A stretch of 64,000 nt of DNA, taken from Streptomyces sp. NBC_01016 (GTDB lineage Bacteria; Actinomycetota; Actinomycetes; Streptomycetales; Streptomycetaceae). The position numbers and the translations under genes were made by a program. The DNA lies in contig NZ_JAPEOQ010000001.1 of the NCBI RefSeq assembly GCF_026341035.1, positions 620,001 to 684,000 of the forward strand, in the 5' to 3' direction. This document shows, piece after piece, positions 1 to 10,367 of the stretch. The notes under the pieces were generated by a model that saw only the letters and a list, made by a program, of their open reading frames with translations, did no database searches and was not told the origin of the DNA. Every line of letters starts with the position of its first letter. Position 1 is the stretch's first letter.

Positions 1-1344
1 GAGGAGCGGCCCACGCCGGACGAGCTGATGGCCCGGCTGCGGCACATCTCGGCGCGGTACGACACGCAGGCGTTCATACCCGCACAGCGGGAGCCGGTCG
101 AGCAGACCAGCGCCAACTCCCGTGAAGAGACGTCAAGTTCACCGGCCACCCCGCAGAAGCGCCCCCGACCCCGCACCCTCGTCACCCTCGCCGGCATCCT
201 CGCGCTGAGCGGCGCGCTCACCGTGCCCCTCCTCTGGGGGAGCGACCCCGGCTCGGGCACCGGCACCCGGACCGCCCCGGCCGGCTCCCCCGCCACGTTC
301 CACCCCTGGCAGCGGAAGCTCGGCTCCGGTGCCGTGCCCGCCTGCTCGTACGGGGCCGGGAGCCTGAACTGCACCGTGCCCGGTGCGCTGGCCGTGTCGC
401 TGGATCCGCGGGACGGCTCGGTGCGGTGGAAGCGGAAGGCGTCCGGTGGGGCGGGGGACGTCGTCGGGGCGGCGCCCGTGGTGTCGGGCGGGCTGGTGCA
501 CGCGCTCACCCCGGACGGGTCCCGGCTCGTCGCGATGGCGCCCGATACGGGCAAGTCCCGCTGGTCGATGGACATTTCACGGTTCCAGGGGCAGGTGCGT
601 CAGGCGGCGGGGCGGGTGCTCCTCGCGGCGCCCGACGGGACGCTCAGCGCGGTCGACAGCACGACCGGGAGACCGGTGTGGCGCCACCGTCTCCCCGGGA
701 CGTCGACGATCCAACCCGCCCTCTCGTACGTCGGTGGGGGCCTGGCCTATGCGACGACGCCCGCGCCCGACGGCGCGAACACGCTGGTGAGCGCGGTGGA
801 TCCGGAGACGGGTGACGTCCGCTGGCAGCAGCGATCGCCGGGCACGGCGACCCCGATCGGGGTGTCCGACGGGGTCGTCTGGTGCGCGGAGCAGAACGCC
901 TCGGGCGAGACCGTCGCGCTCGTCGGCCATCGCCTCACGGACGGGGCGGTGGCACGTCGCGTACGGCTGTCCCTGCCGCTGCCGTCCGCGACGGTGGCGC
1001 TGCACGGCGATACCGCCTATCTACTCGCGGCGGGCGGCGCGCTGGTGGCGCAGGACCTCGCGTCCGGCAAGCAGGTGTGGCGGTCGGAGACTTCGGTGAG
1101 CCGGGGCTCGGCGCCCGCAGTCGACGCCGCCTCGAACCGGGTATACGTGACGGCCCCCGACGGCCGGCTGCTCGCCGTGGACCGGCGCACGGGCCGTCCG
1201 GTCGGACAGAGCAGTCCCCGGCCCGCGGGCCGATCGGACCGGGTGGTGGCCGATATTCCGGCGCCGGTCGTGAGCGGCGGCCGGGTGTACGGGAGCGCGC
1301 CGGACGGCACCGTTTCCGGCGCCGCCACGGCGGACGATCCCTAG
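1..1344 (+). CDS. Ser/Thr protein kinase, C-terminal part with beta-propeller sensor (5' truncated)
   Basis: The frame is open from base 1, so the gene begins outside the window. The first residues (ERPTPDELM) look like the end of a Hanks-type kinase domain (subdomain XI). A Ser/Pro-rich linker follows, then one membrane helix (TLAGILALSGALTVPLLWG, about residues 60-78 of the visible part). Beyond it lie about 330 residues of PQQ-like beta-propeller repeats with recurring signatures such as DPRDGSVRWKR, DTGKSRWS, TTGRPVWRH and ASGKQVWRS. The inferred architecture is a cytoplasmic kinase with an extracytoplasmic ligand sensor. The kinase call rests on a short tail; the propeller call is firm. 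It converges on ilvD. Confidence 0.8.
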   Translation, partial: EERPTPDELMARLRHISARYDTQAFIPAQREPVEQTSANSREETSSSPATPQKRPRPRTLVTLAGILALSGALTVPLLWGSDPGSGTGTRTAPAGSPATFHPWQRKLGSGAVPACSYGAGSLNCTVPGALAVSLDPRDGSVRWKRKASGGAGDVVGAAPVVSGGLVHALTPDGSRLVAMAPDTGKSRWSMDISRFQGQVRQAAGRVLLAAPDGTLSAVDSTTGRPVWRHRLPGTSTIQPALSYVGGGLAYATTPAPDGANTLVSAVDPETGDVRWQQRSPGTATPIGVSDGVVWCAEQNASGETVALVGHRLTDGAVARRVRLSLPLPSATVALHGDTAYLLAAGGALVAQDLASGKQVWRSETSVSRGSAPAVDAASNRVYVTAPDGRLLAVDRRTGRPVGQSSPRPAGRSDRVVADIPAPVVSGGRVYGSAPDGTVSGAATADDP

Positions 1345-1350
1345 GGCCTC

Positions 1351-1389
1351 TCTTCGAACTTCGAAGACAGGGACTGGCTTCAAAGCCAG
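1351..1389. terminator. Two small hairpins between convergent genes
   Basis: A 7-bp stem with loop ACT (1351-1367) is followed by a 6-bp stem with tetraloop TCAA (1374-1389). They fill the 48-bp gap between the kinase-propeller gene and ilvD. There is no T tract. A weak bidirectional terminator is an inference. Confidence 0.4.
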
Positions 1390-1392
1390 GAA

Positions 1393-3246
1393 CTAGCCGA
1401 GCTGCGACACGTCGCGGACCGCGCCCTTGTCGGCGCTGGTGGCCATCGCGGCGTACGCGCGCAGAGCGGCCGAGACCTTGCGCTCGCGGGCCTTGGGAGC
1501 GTAGACGCCGCCAAGGGCCTCGCGCCGCGCGGCCAACTCCTCGTCGCTCACGAGGAGTTCGATGCCACGGTTCGGGATGTCGATGCGCACGCGGTCGCCG
1601 TCCTCGACGAGCGCGATGACGCCACCGGCGGCGGCCTCGGGCGAGGCGTGGCCGATGGACAGACCCGACGTACCGCCGGAGAAGCGGCCGTCCGTGACGA
1701 GCGCGCACGCCTTGCCGAGGCCGCGGCCCTTCAGGTACGAGGTCGGGTAGAGCATCTCCTGCATGCCGGGGCCGCCCTTGGGGCCCTCGTAGCGGATGAC
1801 GACGACGTCGCCCTCCTTGACCTGCTTGAGCAGGATCTTCTCGACGGCCTCCTCCTGCGACTCGCAGACGACGGCCGGGCCCTCGAAGGTCCAGATGGAC
1901 TCGTCGACACCGGCGGTCTTCACGACGCAGCCGTCCTCGGCGAGGTTGCCCTTCAGGACGGCGAGGCCGCCGTCCTTCGAGTACGCGTGGGCGACATCGT
2001 GGATGCAACCGCCCGCCGCGTCGGTGTCGAGGGTGTCCCAGCGCTCGGACTGCGAGAAGGCCTCGGCGGAGCGCTTGCAGCCGGGGGCCGCGTGCCACAG
2101 CTCGTTCGCCTCGTCGGAGGCAGAACCGCTGCGGATGTCCCAGGTGTCCAGCCATTCCTTGACGGAGGCGGAGTGGACGGTGTTGACGTCCTCGTTGAGG
2201 AGACCGCCGCGGTACAGCTCGCCGAGGATCGCGGGGATGCCGCCGGCGCGGTGCACGTCCTCCATGTAGTACGTCCTGGAGCCCGCGACGTTCGGCGCGA
2301 CCTTGGCCAGGCACGGGACGCGGCGCGAGACCGCGTTGATGTGGTCGAGGTTGTAGTCGACCTCGGCCTCCTTGGCGGCGGCCAGGAGGTGCAGGATCGT
2401 GTTCGTGGAGCCGCCCATCGCGATGTCCAGCGCCATCGCGTTCTCGAACGCGGCGTGGGTGGCGATGTTGCGCGGCAGGACGGAGTCGTCGTCCTCGCCG
2501 TAGTAGCGGTTCGCCAGCTCGACGACCGTGGCGCCCGCGCGCTCGTACAGGCCCTTGCGGGCGGTGTGCGTGGCGAGCACCGAGCCGTTGCCCGGCAGGG
2601 CCAGGCCGATGGCCTCGGCGAGGCAGTTCATCGAGTTGGCGGTGAACATGCCGGAACACGAGCCGCAGGTCGGGCAGGCGTTCTCCTCGATGCGGAGGAT
2701 GTCCTCGTCCGACACCTTCTCGTTCACGGCCTCGGACATCGCGTCGACCAGGTCGAGCGTGCGGACCGTGCCGTCGACGAGGGTCGCGCGGCCGGACTCC
2801 ATCGGGCCGCCCGAGACGAAGATCGTCGGGATGTTGAGGCGGAGCGCCGCCATCAGCATGCCGGGGGTGATCTTGTCGCAGTTGGAGATGCAGATCAGCG
2901 CGTCCGCGCAGTGCGCCTCGACCATGTACTCGACCGAGTCGGCGATCAGGTCGCGCGAGGGCAGCGAGTACAGCATGCCGCCGTGGCCCATCGCGATGCC
3001 GTCGTCGACGGCGATCGTGTTGAACTCGCGGGCGATGCCGCCCGCCTCGCGGATCGCGTCGCTCACGATGCGGCCGACGGGCGCCAGGTGCGTGTGCCCC
3101 GGCACGAACTCGGTGAACGAGTTGGCGACGGCGATGATCGGCTTCCGGCCGATGTCCGCACCGGGTACACCGGAGGCGCGCATAAGGGCGCGGGCGCCCG
3201 CCATGTTGCGGCCGTGGGTGACTGTGCGGGACCTCAGCTCGGGCAT
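1393..3246 (-). CDS. ilvD: Dihydroxy-acid dehydratase
   Basis: IlvD dehydrates 2,3-dihydroxy-3-methyl acids to 2-oxo acids, the third common step of valine, leucine and isoleucine synthesis (EC 4.2.1.9). The 617-residue protein starting [12 protein letters not shown] has the usual family length. Iron-sulphur ligand motifs are visible: [10 protein letters not shown] (Cys123) and [11 protein letters not shown] (Cys191, 194, 197). The C-terminal GRFSGGTSG motif is also present. An upstream in-frame extension of 34 residues is rejected because the family start and length fit 3246. It stands alone, converging on the kinase gene. Confidence 0.97.
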   Translation of the reverse strand: MPELRSRTVTHGRNMAGARALMRASGVPGADIGRKPIIAVANSFTEFVPGHTHLAPVGRIVSDAIREAGGIAREFNTIAVDDGIAMGHGGMLYSLPSRDLIADSVEYMVEAHCADALICISNCDKITPGMLMAALRLNIPTIFVSGGPMESGRATLVDGTVRTLDLVDAMSEAVNEKVSDEDILRIEENACPTCGSCSGMFTANSMNCLAEAIGLALPGNGSVLATHTARKGLYERAGATVVELANRYYGEDDDSVLPRNIATHAAFENAMALDIAMGGSTNTILHLLAAAKEAEVDYNLDHINAVSRRVPCLAKVAPNVAGSRTYYMEDVHRAGGIPAILGELYRGGLLNEDVNTVHSASVKEWLDTWDIRSGSASDEANELWHAAPGCKRSAEAFSQSERWDTLDTDAAGGCIHDVAHAYSKDGGLAVLKGNLAEDGCVVKTAGVDESIWTFEGPAVVCESQEEAVEKILLKQVKEGDVVVIRYEGPKGGPGMQEMLYPTSYLKGRGLGKACALVTDGRFSGGTSGLSIGHASPEAAAGGVIALVEDGDRVRIDIPNRGIELLVSDEELAARREALGGVYAPKARERKVSAALRAYAAMATSADKGAVRDVSQLG

Positions 3247-3380
3247 CGTCGCTCGCTCCTTCAGAGGGATAAAAAATCTGTCTCCCGAGCCTACGCCGCC
3301 GATCCAAGCGCTGGACAGGGTGTCCGCATAACGGGATATCCGTCTCACTGAGTGCTCACGGGCCGGTCAGTACGGGGTGC

Positions 3381-3998
3381 TCACGGCCCGGTCAGATGGC
3401 CCTGCACCACGGGGGCGATCCGCCCGATGACCCACTCCGCGTCCGCGGACGCCAGCGGCTCCACCTTGATCACGTAGCGGAGCATCGCCATTCCCACGAG
3501 CTGCGCTGCCGCCAGTGACGCCCGCAGCTCGGCCTCGCCCTCCGGCAGGTCGAGCCGCTGGGCGATCCGTGCGAGCAGCTGCGAGGCGACGAGTCCCCGG
3601 AAGACGCCCGCGGCCACCTCGTTGTTCAGGGCGGACCGCACGATGGCGAGCAGCGGCGCCCGGGTCGCGGGCGCGTCCCACACACCGAAGAAGAAGCGGG
3701 TCATGCGCTCGCCGACCCCGTCCAAGGGCCCGTCCGCCAGGGCCGCGGGGGCCTCCAGGGCCGGTGCGAGGACCATCTCGATCGACGCGGCGAACACCTG
3801 CTCCTTGGTGCCGAAGTAGTGGTGCACCAGGGCCGAGTCCACGCCTGCGGCCTTGGCGATGCCGCGCACCGACGCCTTGTCGTAGCCGCGCTCGGCGAAT
3901 TCCTCGCGGGCCACGTCCAGGATCCGCTCCCGCATGCCCGGACCGGCGTCCTGCTGCGCGCGCGGGGGCCGGCCCCTGCGGCGTACCGGCTCGGTCAT
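3381..3998 (-). CDS. TetR-family transcriptional regulator
   Basis: This 205-residue protein begins with a basic stretch ([10 protein letters not shown]) and a TetR DNA-binding domain at about residues 22-68 ([28 protein letters not shown]...[11 protein letters not shown]). The C-terminal ligand or dimer domain belongs to the tetracyclin-repressor-C type (FFFGVWDAP...[11 protein letters not shown]...[11 protein letters not shown]). Its ATG overlaps the TGA of the upstream isomerase gene by 4 bases (ATGA, 3995-3998), so the two are translationally coupled. Target and ligand are unknown. Confidence 0.9.
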   Translation of the reverse strand: MTEPVRRRGRPPRAQQDAGPGMRERILDVAREEFAERGYDKASVRGIAKAAGVDSALVHHYFGTKEQVFAASIEMVLAPALEAPAALADGPLDGVGERMTRFFFGVWDAPATRAPLLAIVRSALNNEVAAGVFRGLVASQLLARIAQRLDLPEGEAELRASLAAAQLVGMAMLRYVIKVEPLASADAEWVIGRIAPVVQGHLTGP

Positions 3999-4819
3999 GA
4001 ACGCGGGACCCGCGCGGCCGACGCCAGGTGCAGGCGCGCGAAGGCGAGGGCCTCCGCGAGGTCGGCCTCGCGTTCGGCGCTGGACATCGCGCGCCGCGTA
4101 TTGACCTCGATGACGACGTGCCCGTCGAATCCGTTCACGGCGAGGCGGTCCAGGAGTTCGGCGCAGGGCTGCGTGCCGCGGCCGGGGACGAGGTGCTCGT
4201 CCTTGCCGGATCCGCCGCCGTCGGCGAGGTGGACGTGGCCGAGACGGTCTCCCATGCGGTCGATCATCTGCATCGCGTCGGTGCGCGCCGTCGCGGTGTG
4301 GCTGAGGTCGACCGTGAAGTGCCGGTAGTCGTCCTTGGTCACGTCCCAGTCGGGGGCGTACGCGAGCATTTCGCGGTCCCGGTAGCGCCACGGGTACATG
4401 TTTTCGACGGCGAACCGCACATCCGTTTCGCCCGCCATCCGCCAGATGCCTTGGACGAAGTCCCGTGCGTACTGGCGCTGCCAGCGGAACGGGGGGTGTA
4501 CGACCACGGTCGACGCCCCCAGCTTCTCCGCGGCGGCCCGCGCGCGCTGCAGCTTCACCCACGGGTCCGTCGACCACACGCGCTGCGTGATCAGCAGACA
4601 TGGCGCGTGAACGGCGAGGATCGGGATGCGGTGGTAGTCGGAGAGGCGGCGCAAAGCCTCTATGTCCTGGCTGACGGGGTCGGTCCAGACCATGACCTCG
4701 ACACCGTCGTAGCCCAGGCGCGCGGCGATCTCGAAGGCCGTCGCCGTCGACTCCGGGTAGACGGAGGCCGTGGAGAGCGCGACCTTCGCATCCGGGATGC
4801 GCACCACTGGTTCTGCCAC
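3995..4819 (-). CDS. Sugar phosphate isomerase/epimerase (xylose-isomerase-like TIM barrel)
   Basis: The GTG at 4819 gives 274 residues beginning [23 protein letters not shown]. The AP endonuclease 2/xylose isomerase-like TIM barrel shows its metal-site pattern: [10 protein letters not shown] near the N terminus, a His at [18 protein letters not shown], Glu in [27 protein letters not shown] and a C-terminal VVIEVNTR. These fit a divalent-metal sugar-phosphate isomerase or epimerase; the substrate cannot be read. The longer frame to 4906 adds a Pro-rich stretch unlike the family and is rejected. It overlaps the downstream tetR by 4 bases. Confidence 0.85.
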   Translation of the reverse strand: MAEPVVRIPDAKVALSTASVYPESTATAFEIAARLGYDGVEVMVWTDPVSQDIEALRRLSDYHRIPILAVHAPCLLITQRVWSTDPWVKLQRARAAAEKLGASTVVVHPPFRWQRQYARDFVQGIWRMAGETDVRFAVENMYPWRYRDREMLAYAPDWDVTKDDYRHFTVDLSHTATARTDAMQMIDRMGDRLGHVHLADGGGSGKDEHLVPGRGTQPCAELLDRLAVNGFDGHVVIEVNTRRAMSSAEREADLAEALAFARLHLASAARVPRS

Positions 4820-4906
4820 GGGGACAGGGTACGGCCCCCGTGGCGGGGCGGGGGCGCCCACCCGGATGATCACGTTGTCCGGCGCCTCGGGCCCACCCGT
4901 CCCCAC

Positions 4907-4954
4907 GTCTCGGGGCTCCGCCCCGGACCCCGCTCCTCAATCGCCGGAGGGGCT
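4907..4954 (+). repeat. Dispersed intergenic repeat, copy 1 (48 nt)
   Basis: This 48-nt block lies between the isomerase and the Ppx/GppA gene. It matches the reverse complement of 11501-11548 at 44 of 48 positions. It contains a GGGGC/GCCCC hairpin and GGACCCCGC followed by CCTCAA. Elements of this type are familiar between Streptomyces genes; function is unproven (terminator or REP-like element). Confidence 0.7.
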
Positions 4955-4962
4955 GAAAATGC

Positions 4963-5913
4963 TCAATCGCCGGCCGGGTCCGAGTCTGTCGGCATGTGGT
5001 CCAGGCGGCGGAGGATGACGCCCTCGCGGAGGGCCCAGGGGCAGATTTCGAGGGTTTCGACGCCGAAGAGGTCCATCGCGCCCTCCGCGACCAGCGCTCC
5101 GGCGAGCAGCTGGCCCGCTCGGCCCTCGGAGACTCCCGGTAGTTCGGAGCGTTCCTCCACGGTCATCGCGGCGAGCTGCGGCACCCAGTCCTCCAGGGAC
5201 TTCCGCTTCAACTCCCGCTGTACGTAGAGACCTTCCGCCGACCGGGCCGCCCCGGCGAGGCGTGCGAGCTGCTTGAACGTCTTCGATGTGGCCACCACGT
5301 GGTCCGGCGCCCCGAACCGGGCGAACTCCCCCACCGTGCGCGCGATCTGCGCCCGCGCATGGCGTCGCAGCGCCTTCACGTCGTCCGGATCCGCCGGGTC
5401 CCCCGGCAGCCAGCCGGCCGTCAACCGGCCCGCACCGAGCGGCAGCGACACCATGGCGTCCGGGTCCTCGTCCAGGCCGTACGCGATCTCCAGCGAGCCG
5501 CCGCCGATGTCGAGCACCAGCAACTTCCCGGCGGACCAGCCGAACCAGCGCCGCGCCGCAAGGAACGTGAGCCGTGCCTCTTCCTCGCCGCTGAGCACCC
5601 GTAGTTCGACGCCCGTGGCCTCCTTGACGCGCGCGAGGACGTCGTCGGCGTTGCTGGCCTCGCGCACCGCCGATGTCGCGAACGGCAGCAGGTCCTCGAC
5701 GCCCTTGTCCTCGGCGGCCTCCAGGGCCTCTCTGACCGTCCCGATCAGCAGGTCCACGCCGTCCTGCCCGATCGCCCCGCGGTCGTCGAGGAGTTGGGCG
5801 AGCCGCAGTTCGGCCTTGTGCGAGTGCGCGGGCAGCGGGCGGGCGCCGGGGTGTGCGTCCACCACCAGTAGATGGACCGTATTCGAACCCACGTCGAGGA
5901 CACCGAGTCTCAT
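4963..5913 (-). CDS. ppx: Ppx/GppA family exopolyphosphatase / pppGpp phosphohydrolase
   Basis: The 316-residue protein has the ASKHA-fold phosphatase signatures: [17 protein letters not shown] at the N terminus, [16 protein letters not shown], and the phosphate-2 loop [15 protein letters not shown] with LPLGAGRLT after it. The family hydrolyses inorganic polyphosphate or converts pppGpp to ppGpp; sequence alone does not separate the two. The start at 5913 puts the phosphate-1 loop at the N terminus as in the family. The upstream gene at 5994 is divergent, leaving 80 bp for two promoters. Confidence 0.9.
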   Translation of the reverse strand: MRLGVLDVGSNTVHLLVVDAHPGARPLPAHSHKAELRLAQLLDDRGAIGQDGVDLLIGTVREALEAAEDKGVEDLLPFATSAVREASNADDVLARVKEATGVELRVLSGEEEARLTFLAARRWFGWSAGKLLVLDIGGGSLEIAYGLDEDPDAMVSLPLGAGRLTAGWLPGDPADPDDVKALRRHARAQIARTVGEFARFGAPDHVVATSKTFKQLARLAGAARSAEGLYVQRELKRKSLEDWVPQLAAMTVEERSELPGVSEGRAGQLLAGALVAEGAMDLFGVETLEICPWALREGVILRRLDHMPTDSDPAGD

Positions 5914-5993
5914 GTAGGGAACGCTACTGCTCTGTACGGCGTGCCCGTCCAGGAAGGTCCTGTAGAAGGCGGCAACGCCTTTACTCTGGAACG

Positions 5994-6875
5994 GTGCCAA
6001 AGACGAAAAAGGCCAAGGCCGACAAGAGCGACAAGAAGACGAAGTCGGCAAAGCAGGAGCTGAAGAAGCAGAAGGACCAGCAGAAGGACCTCCAGAAGCA
6101 ACCGAAGCAGCGGGCCAAGGCGGACGAGAAGCCCATCGACTTCCCGCGCGCGTGGGTCGAGTTCCCTGATCCGGCGGACGACGAGCAGATCTTCCGCTGC
6201 GATCTGACATGGCTGACCTCTCGTTGGAGCTGCATCTTCGGCAGCGGCTGCCAGGGCATCCAGGCGGGCCGCGCCGACGACGGCTGCTGCACGCTCGGCG
6301 CCCACTTCTCCGACGAGGACGACGAGAAGCGGGTGGCGGAGAACGTGGCACGCCTCACGCCGGACATCTGGCAGCACCACGACATCGGCACCGAGACCGG
6401 CTGGGTGTCGACGGACGAGGACGGGGAGCGTCAGACCCGTCCGTACGAGGGCTCGTGCATCTTCCAGAACCGGCCGGGCTTCAAGGGCGGCGCGGGCTGC
6501 TCGCTGCACATCCTGGCGCTCAAGGAGGGCCGCGAGCCCCTGGAGACGAAGCCGGACGTCTGCTGGCAGCTCCCGGTCCGCCGTACGTACGAGTGGATCG
6601 AGCGGCCCGACGACACCAAGGTGCTCCAGGTCTCGATCGGCGAGTACGACCGCCGTGGCTGGGGTCCGGGCGGCCATGACCTGCACTGGTGGTGCACGTC
6701 GGCGACCTCGGCGCACGGCGCGGGCGACCCGGTCTACGTCAGCTACGGGCCCGAGCTCACCGAGCTGATGGGCAAGGACGGCTACGACAAGCTGGTCGAG
6801 CTGTGCGAGGAGCGCCTCGCGGCCGCGCCCAAGGGCCTCCCGCTCATCGCCCCGCACCCGGCCGACCCGGCGTAA
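5994..6875 (+). CDS. Conserved cysteine-rich protein, YkgJ/DUF3109-like metal-cluster candidate
   Basis: The GTG start gives 293 residues. The first 45 are extremely Lys-rich ([20 protein letters not shown]). A globular domain follows with spaced cysteines at about 69, 80, 86, 98, 99, 155, 169 and 190, in motifs [28 protein letters not shown] and [12 protein letters not shown] pair followed by CxF, GC and KPxxC resembles YkgJ/DUF3109 proteins, predicted to bind zinc or an iron-sulphur cluster. That match is by motif spacing, and the function is unknown. The gene is divergent from ppx. Confidence 0.75.
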   Translation: MPKTKKAKADKSDKKTKSAKQELKKQKDQQKDLQKQPKQRAKADEKPIDFPRAWVEFPDPADDEQIFRCDLTWLTSRWSCIFGSGCQGIQAGRADDGCCTLGAHFSDEDDEKRVAENVARLTPDIWQHHDIGTETGWVSTDEDGERQTRPYEGSCIFQNRPGFKGGAGCSLHILALKEGREPLETKPDVCWQLPVRRTYEWIERPDDTKVLQVSIGEYDRRGWGPGGHDLHWWCTSATSAHGAGDPVYVSYGPELTELMGKDGYDKLVELCEERLAAAPKGLPLIAPHPADPA

Positions 6876-6905
6876 CTCACACATCCGACAGTCCCGGAGC
6901 GGACG

Positions 6906-8612
6906 TCAGGGGGTCCCCGACGGCGAGCCCGTCCCGGACCCCCCGGTCCCGGAGGGCGACCCCGGGTCCGACGGGGGCGCCGTGTCGGAGGGCTCGGGGT
7001 CGCTCGGGCTCGGCGTCGAGCTCCCGGTCGGATCCGGCGTCGGATCGGGCGAGGAGTGCGTCGGCGTGGGCGTCGGCCTCGGGTGGTTCGGGGACGGCGG
7101 GACGGAGTGGGGCGGCGAGGGCCGCGACGTGCCGCCGCCACCTCCACCGGAGCCGGAACCCCCGTACCCCTCAAGGGAGATGACCGCCCCGGAAGGGTCG
7201 ATCCCGACGTGCGCCGTCCAGTGCCCGCGCGGCTCCCGGTACTCGTTCACGTACACGTGGATGGTGAGCGACTCGCCGGGGCGCAGCGTGCCCGAGGCCT
7301 GGCTCAGGTACAACCATGACGCGTCCGTGGAAGCGGTCCAGTCGACGGGCGTGCGGCCCGAGGCGGTGAGCGTGATCGCCGTCGAGTTCCCGCTGGGCTG
7401 CGCCTCCACGGTGATGCGGCCGGGGCCGCGCCCCGCGCGCGTGGGCGGCGATGTGACCTCTACGGAGACGTCGGGCGAGCGGCTGCCCGCGGTGAAGCTC
7501 GGGTCGGGGCTCGTCCGCGCGTTCCCCGCGTTCTCGTACGCGCCGCCGGTCCGCTCGCCGTCGAGGCTGTCGGCCGTGCCGTCCTCGCTGGCCGTCACAG
7601 AGCGGCCGTCCGCGGTCTCGCCGGTCAGCGGCGCACCCCGGTAGGCGGCCCACAGGGCGAGCACCGGGGCGGCGACCACGGTGGCGACCACGGTCGTCGT
7701 CACGGCACGCGAGCGCAGCCGGTCGCGGCGGGCCGCCCGGTCCTTGGGGTCCATCGGGTAGCCGCGCCGGTCGAAGCGCGGGGCGCCCGGGGGCCGGCCG
7801 TGCATCGCGTGGTGCAGGGCCGCCCGCGGGGCCTCCACCAGGGGCAGCGCGGCCGGTGTCACCGTGGTGCCCGGCCAGGCGCGGGGCGCGGCGCGCTCGG
7901 CGGTGCGGCGGCAGCGCGGGCAGTCGTCGACGTGCCGGACCAGCTCGCGGCGCAGGGCGGCCGAGAGGAGCACCTGGTTGTCCCCCGTGAGGCGGGCGAC
8001 GCTGGGGCAGGTGCCGGTCTCGACGACGGCGAGGGCGGCGCGGGTCCGCTCGACCTCGCAGGCCGCGGCCGAGAGCAGCTCGCGGGTGGCGGTGGGGTCG
8101 GTGCCGAGGACGGCGGCGACCTCGCGCGGCGACAACTGGTGGCGCACGGCCAGCTCCAGGGCCTCGCGCTGCTCCGGGGTCGTGCCCGCGGCTTCCGGCC
8201 AGGCGAGCTGGGCGAGCTGCCGCCTGCGCTCCTCCTGGAGGAGACCGTCCTGGGTCTGGGTCCTGCCGCCCTCCTGCGCGCTCTGACGCCGCCGATTGGC
8301 CTCGGCCAGACGGCGCAGACAGGACCAGCGGGCCAGCGCGTAGAGCCAGGCCCTGCGCTCGGCCGGCGAGTCACCGGCAGGGGCGCGGGAGCCGCGCCGC
8401 TCGGCGAGCGCGAGGGCGTCGCCGAGCGCCGAGGTCGCCTCGTCGTGATCGCAGAGCACGGAGAGGCAGTAGGTGAACAGGCCGTCCAGACAGGACTCGT
8501 AGCGGGCGGGCGGGCGCTGCGGGGCGGTGCGCGGCTCCTGCCGCCTCGCCCCGGTGCGGTGCGCCCGGTGTGCGCCGGTGGTCTGTGTGGGAGTTTCCGG
8601 CCTGCTGCTCAT
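6906..8612 (-). CDS. Membrane protein fusing sigma-like, zinc-finger and BACON domains
   Basis: The 568-residue protein starts MSSRPETP. Residues 37-105 resemble ECF sigma region 2 and 140-195 a region-4-like helix-turn-helix (TPEQREALELAVRHQLSPREVAAVLGT). Residues 227-234 read HVDDCPRC, the H-x3-C-x2-C of zinc-binding anti-sigma factors. One membrane helix lies at about 303-324. After a linker comes a BACON-type beta domain (VDWTASTDASWLYLSQASGTL), and the last 80 residues are Ser/Pro/Gly-rich. The predicted topology is N-in, C-out. No Shine-Dalgarno is evident, so the start is the uncertain part. Catalytic sigma activity is doubtful because region 2 is degenerate. Confidence 0.75.
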   Translation of the reverse strand: MSSRPETPTQTTGAHRAHRTGARRQEPRTAPQRPPARYESCLDGLFTYCLSVLCDHDEATSALGDALALAERRGSRAPAGDSPAERRAWLYALARWSCLRRLAEANRRRQSAQEGGRTQTQDGLLQEERRRQLAQLAWPEAAGTTPEQREALELAVRHQLSPREVAAVLGTDPTATRELLSAAACEVERTRAALAVVETGTCPSVARLTGDNQVLLSAALRRELVRHVDDCPRCRRTAERAAPRAWPGTTVTPAALPLVEAPRAALHHAMHGRPPGAPRFDRRGYPMDPKDRAARRDRLRSRAVTTTVVATVVAAPVLALWAAYRGAPLTGETADGRSVTASEDGTADSLDGERTGGAYENAGNARTSPDPSFTAGSRSPDVSVEVTSPPTRAGRGPGRITVEAQPSGNSTAITLTASGRTPVDWTASTDASWLYLSQASGTLRPGESLTIHVYVNEYREPRGHWTAHVGIDPSGAVISLEGYGGSGSGGGGGGTSRPSPPHSVPPSPNHPRPTPTPTHSSPDPTPDPTGSSTPSPSDPEPSDTAPPSDPGSPSGTGGSGTGSPSGTP

Positions 8613-8868
8613 CACCGTGCGACCGTAGGCGCACCACGCGGGGGCTTCCTCCCCCTTGAGCACATTTAATCCTTACGGGTGAAACGATCCCTCAAAAGAG
8701 GACAGGAACCCGTCATTCCGTGGCCAGCGCGGCTACGCGGGGCGACTTCGGGGGTGAACCGGGGACGGTGGCACGGGGGTGTACCGAGGGCGGGCCCTTG
8801 AGCGACCCGAGGGCGTTGGCACGGGCCGCGCCCACCCGTTGTCAGTCCTGCCCGCTACGGTTTCGTTC

Positions 8869-10275
8869 ATGGCTGCCCGTACGAAATCCAAGGACCGTCC
8901 GTCCTACCGCTGCACGGAATGCGGCTGGCAGACGGCCAAGTGGCTGGGCCGCTGCCCCGAGTGCCAGGCGTGGGGGACGATCGACGAGTACGGCGCGCCC
9001 ACCGTGCGCACCACCGCACCGGGCCGCGTCACCACGTCGGCGCTGCCCATCGGCCAGGTCGACGGCAAGCAGGCGACGGCCAGGACCACCGGCGTGCCCG
9101 AGCTCGACCGGGTGCTCGGCGGCGGCCTGGTGCCCGGCGCCGTGGTGCTGGTCGCGGGCGAGCCCGGCGTCGGCAAGTCCACGCTGCTGCTCGACGTGGC
9201 GGCCAAGGCGGCCAGTGACGAGCACAAGACCCTCTACGTGACGGGCGAGGAGTCGGCCTCCCAGGTCCGCCTGCGCGCCGACCGGATCCATGCGATCGAC
9301 GACCACCTGTACCTGGCCGCCGAGACCGATCTGTCCACCGTCCTCGGCCACTTGGACGCGGTGAAGCCGTCGCTGCTGATCCTGGACTCCGTACAGACGA
9401 TCGCGTCCGGGGAGATCGACGGGGCGCCCGGCGGGGTGTCGCAGGTGCGCGAGGTCGCGGGCGCACTCATCCGCGCCTCCAAGGAGCGCGGCATGTCCAC
9501 GCTCCTGGTCGGCCACGTCACGAAGGAAGGCACGATCGCGGGCCCTCGCCTCCTGGAGCACCTGGTGGACGTCGTCCTCAGCTTCGAGGGCGACCGGCAC
9601 GCGCGCCTGCGCCTCGTACGCGGCGTCAAGAACCGCTACGGGACGACGGACGAGGTCGGCTGCTTCGAGCTGCACGACGAGGGCATCACGGGCCTCGCCG
9701 ACCCCAGCGGCCTGTTCCTGACCCGGCGCGCCGAGCCGGTGCCCGGCACCTGTCTGACCGTCACCCTGGAGGGCCGCCGCCCACTGGTCGCCGAGGTCCA
9801 GGCGCTCACCGTGGACTCCCAGATCCCCTCGCCCCGCCGCACCACGTCCGGCCTGGAGACCTCCCGCGTCTCGATGATGCTGGCCGTGCTCGAACAGCGC
9901 GGGAAGATCAGCGCGTTGGGCAAGAGGGACATCTACTCCGCGACGGTCGGCGGCGTGAAGCTGACCGAGCCCTCGGCCGACCTGGCCGTGGCGCTCGCCC
10001 TCGCCTCCGCCGCGAGCGACACCCCGCTCCCCAAGAACCTTGTGGCGATCGGAGAAGTAGGCCTCGCGGGCGAGGTCAGGCGGGTCACGGGCGTGCAGCG
10101 CCGGCTCGCCGAGGCACACCGGCTCGGCTTCACACACGCGCTCGTTCCGTCCGATCCGGGAAAGGTCCCGGCCGGTATGAAGGTCCTGGAAGTCGCCGAT
10201 ATAGGGGACGCTCTGCGGGTGCTGCCGAAGGGTCGTCGGCGAGAGGCCCCACGGGAGCCGGAGCAGCGCCGGTAG
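8869..10275 (+). CDS. radA: DNA repair protein RadA (RecA-like branch migration ATPase)
   Basis: RadA processes recombination intermediates. The 468-residue protein has the N-terminal C4 zinc finger (CTEC at 15-18, CPEC at 29-32), Walker [12 protein letters not shown], the RadA-specific KNRYG motif and a C-terminal Lon-like domain ([22 protein letters not shown]). The start at 8869 is chosen because homologues begin just before the zinc finger; the 30-codon extension upstream lacks conservation. It is followed after 92 bp by disA, a widespread pairing that links repair to c-di-AMP. Confidence 0.97.
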   Translation: MAARTKSKDRPSYRCTECGWQTAKWLGRCPECQAWGTIDEYGAPTVRTTAPGRVTTSALPIGQVDGKQATARTTGVPELDRVLGGGLVPGAVVLVAGEPGVGKSTLLLDVAAKAASDEHKTLYVTGEESASQVRLRADRIHAIDDHLYLAAETDLSTVLGHLDAVKPSLLILDSVQTIASGEIDGAPGGVSQVREVAGALIRASKERGMSTLLVGHVTKEGTIAGPRLLEHLVDVVLSFEGDRHARLRLVRGVKNRYGTTDEVGCFELHDEGITGLADPSGLFLTRRAEPVPGTCLTVTLEGRRPLVAEVQALTVDSQIPSPRRTTSGLETSRVSMMLAVLEQRGKISALGKRDIYSATVGGVKLTEPSADLAVALALASAASDTPLPKNLVAIGEVGLAGEVRRVTGVQRRLAEAHRLGFTHALVPSDPGKVPAGMKVLEVADIGDALRVLPKGRRREAPREPEQRR

Positions 10276-10367
10276 ACTTTGCCCTGGTCTCGCCCGTGCG
10301 TGCGAACGCGAGGGACGAAGACCCCGAGCCCCAGGGCACCCCAAAGTCTGCGATCCGGAGGAGTGCA

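Noticed and set aside
935..3351. Long open frames on both strands opposite or out of frame with ilvD (567 to 790 codons)
   Set aside because: They are GC-skew shadows: low-complexity Arg/Ala/Gly-rich translations, while the ilvD frame has full family motifs.
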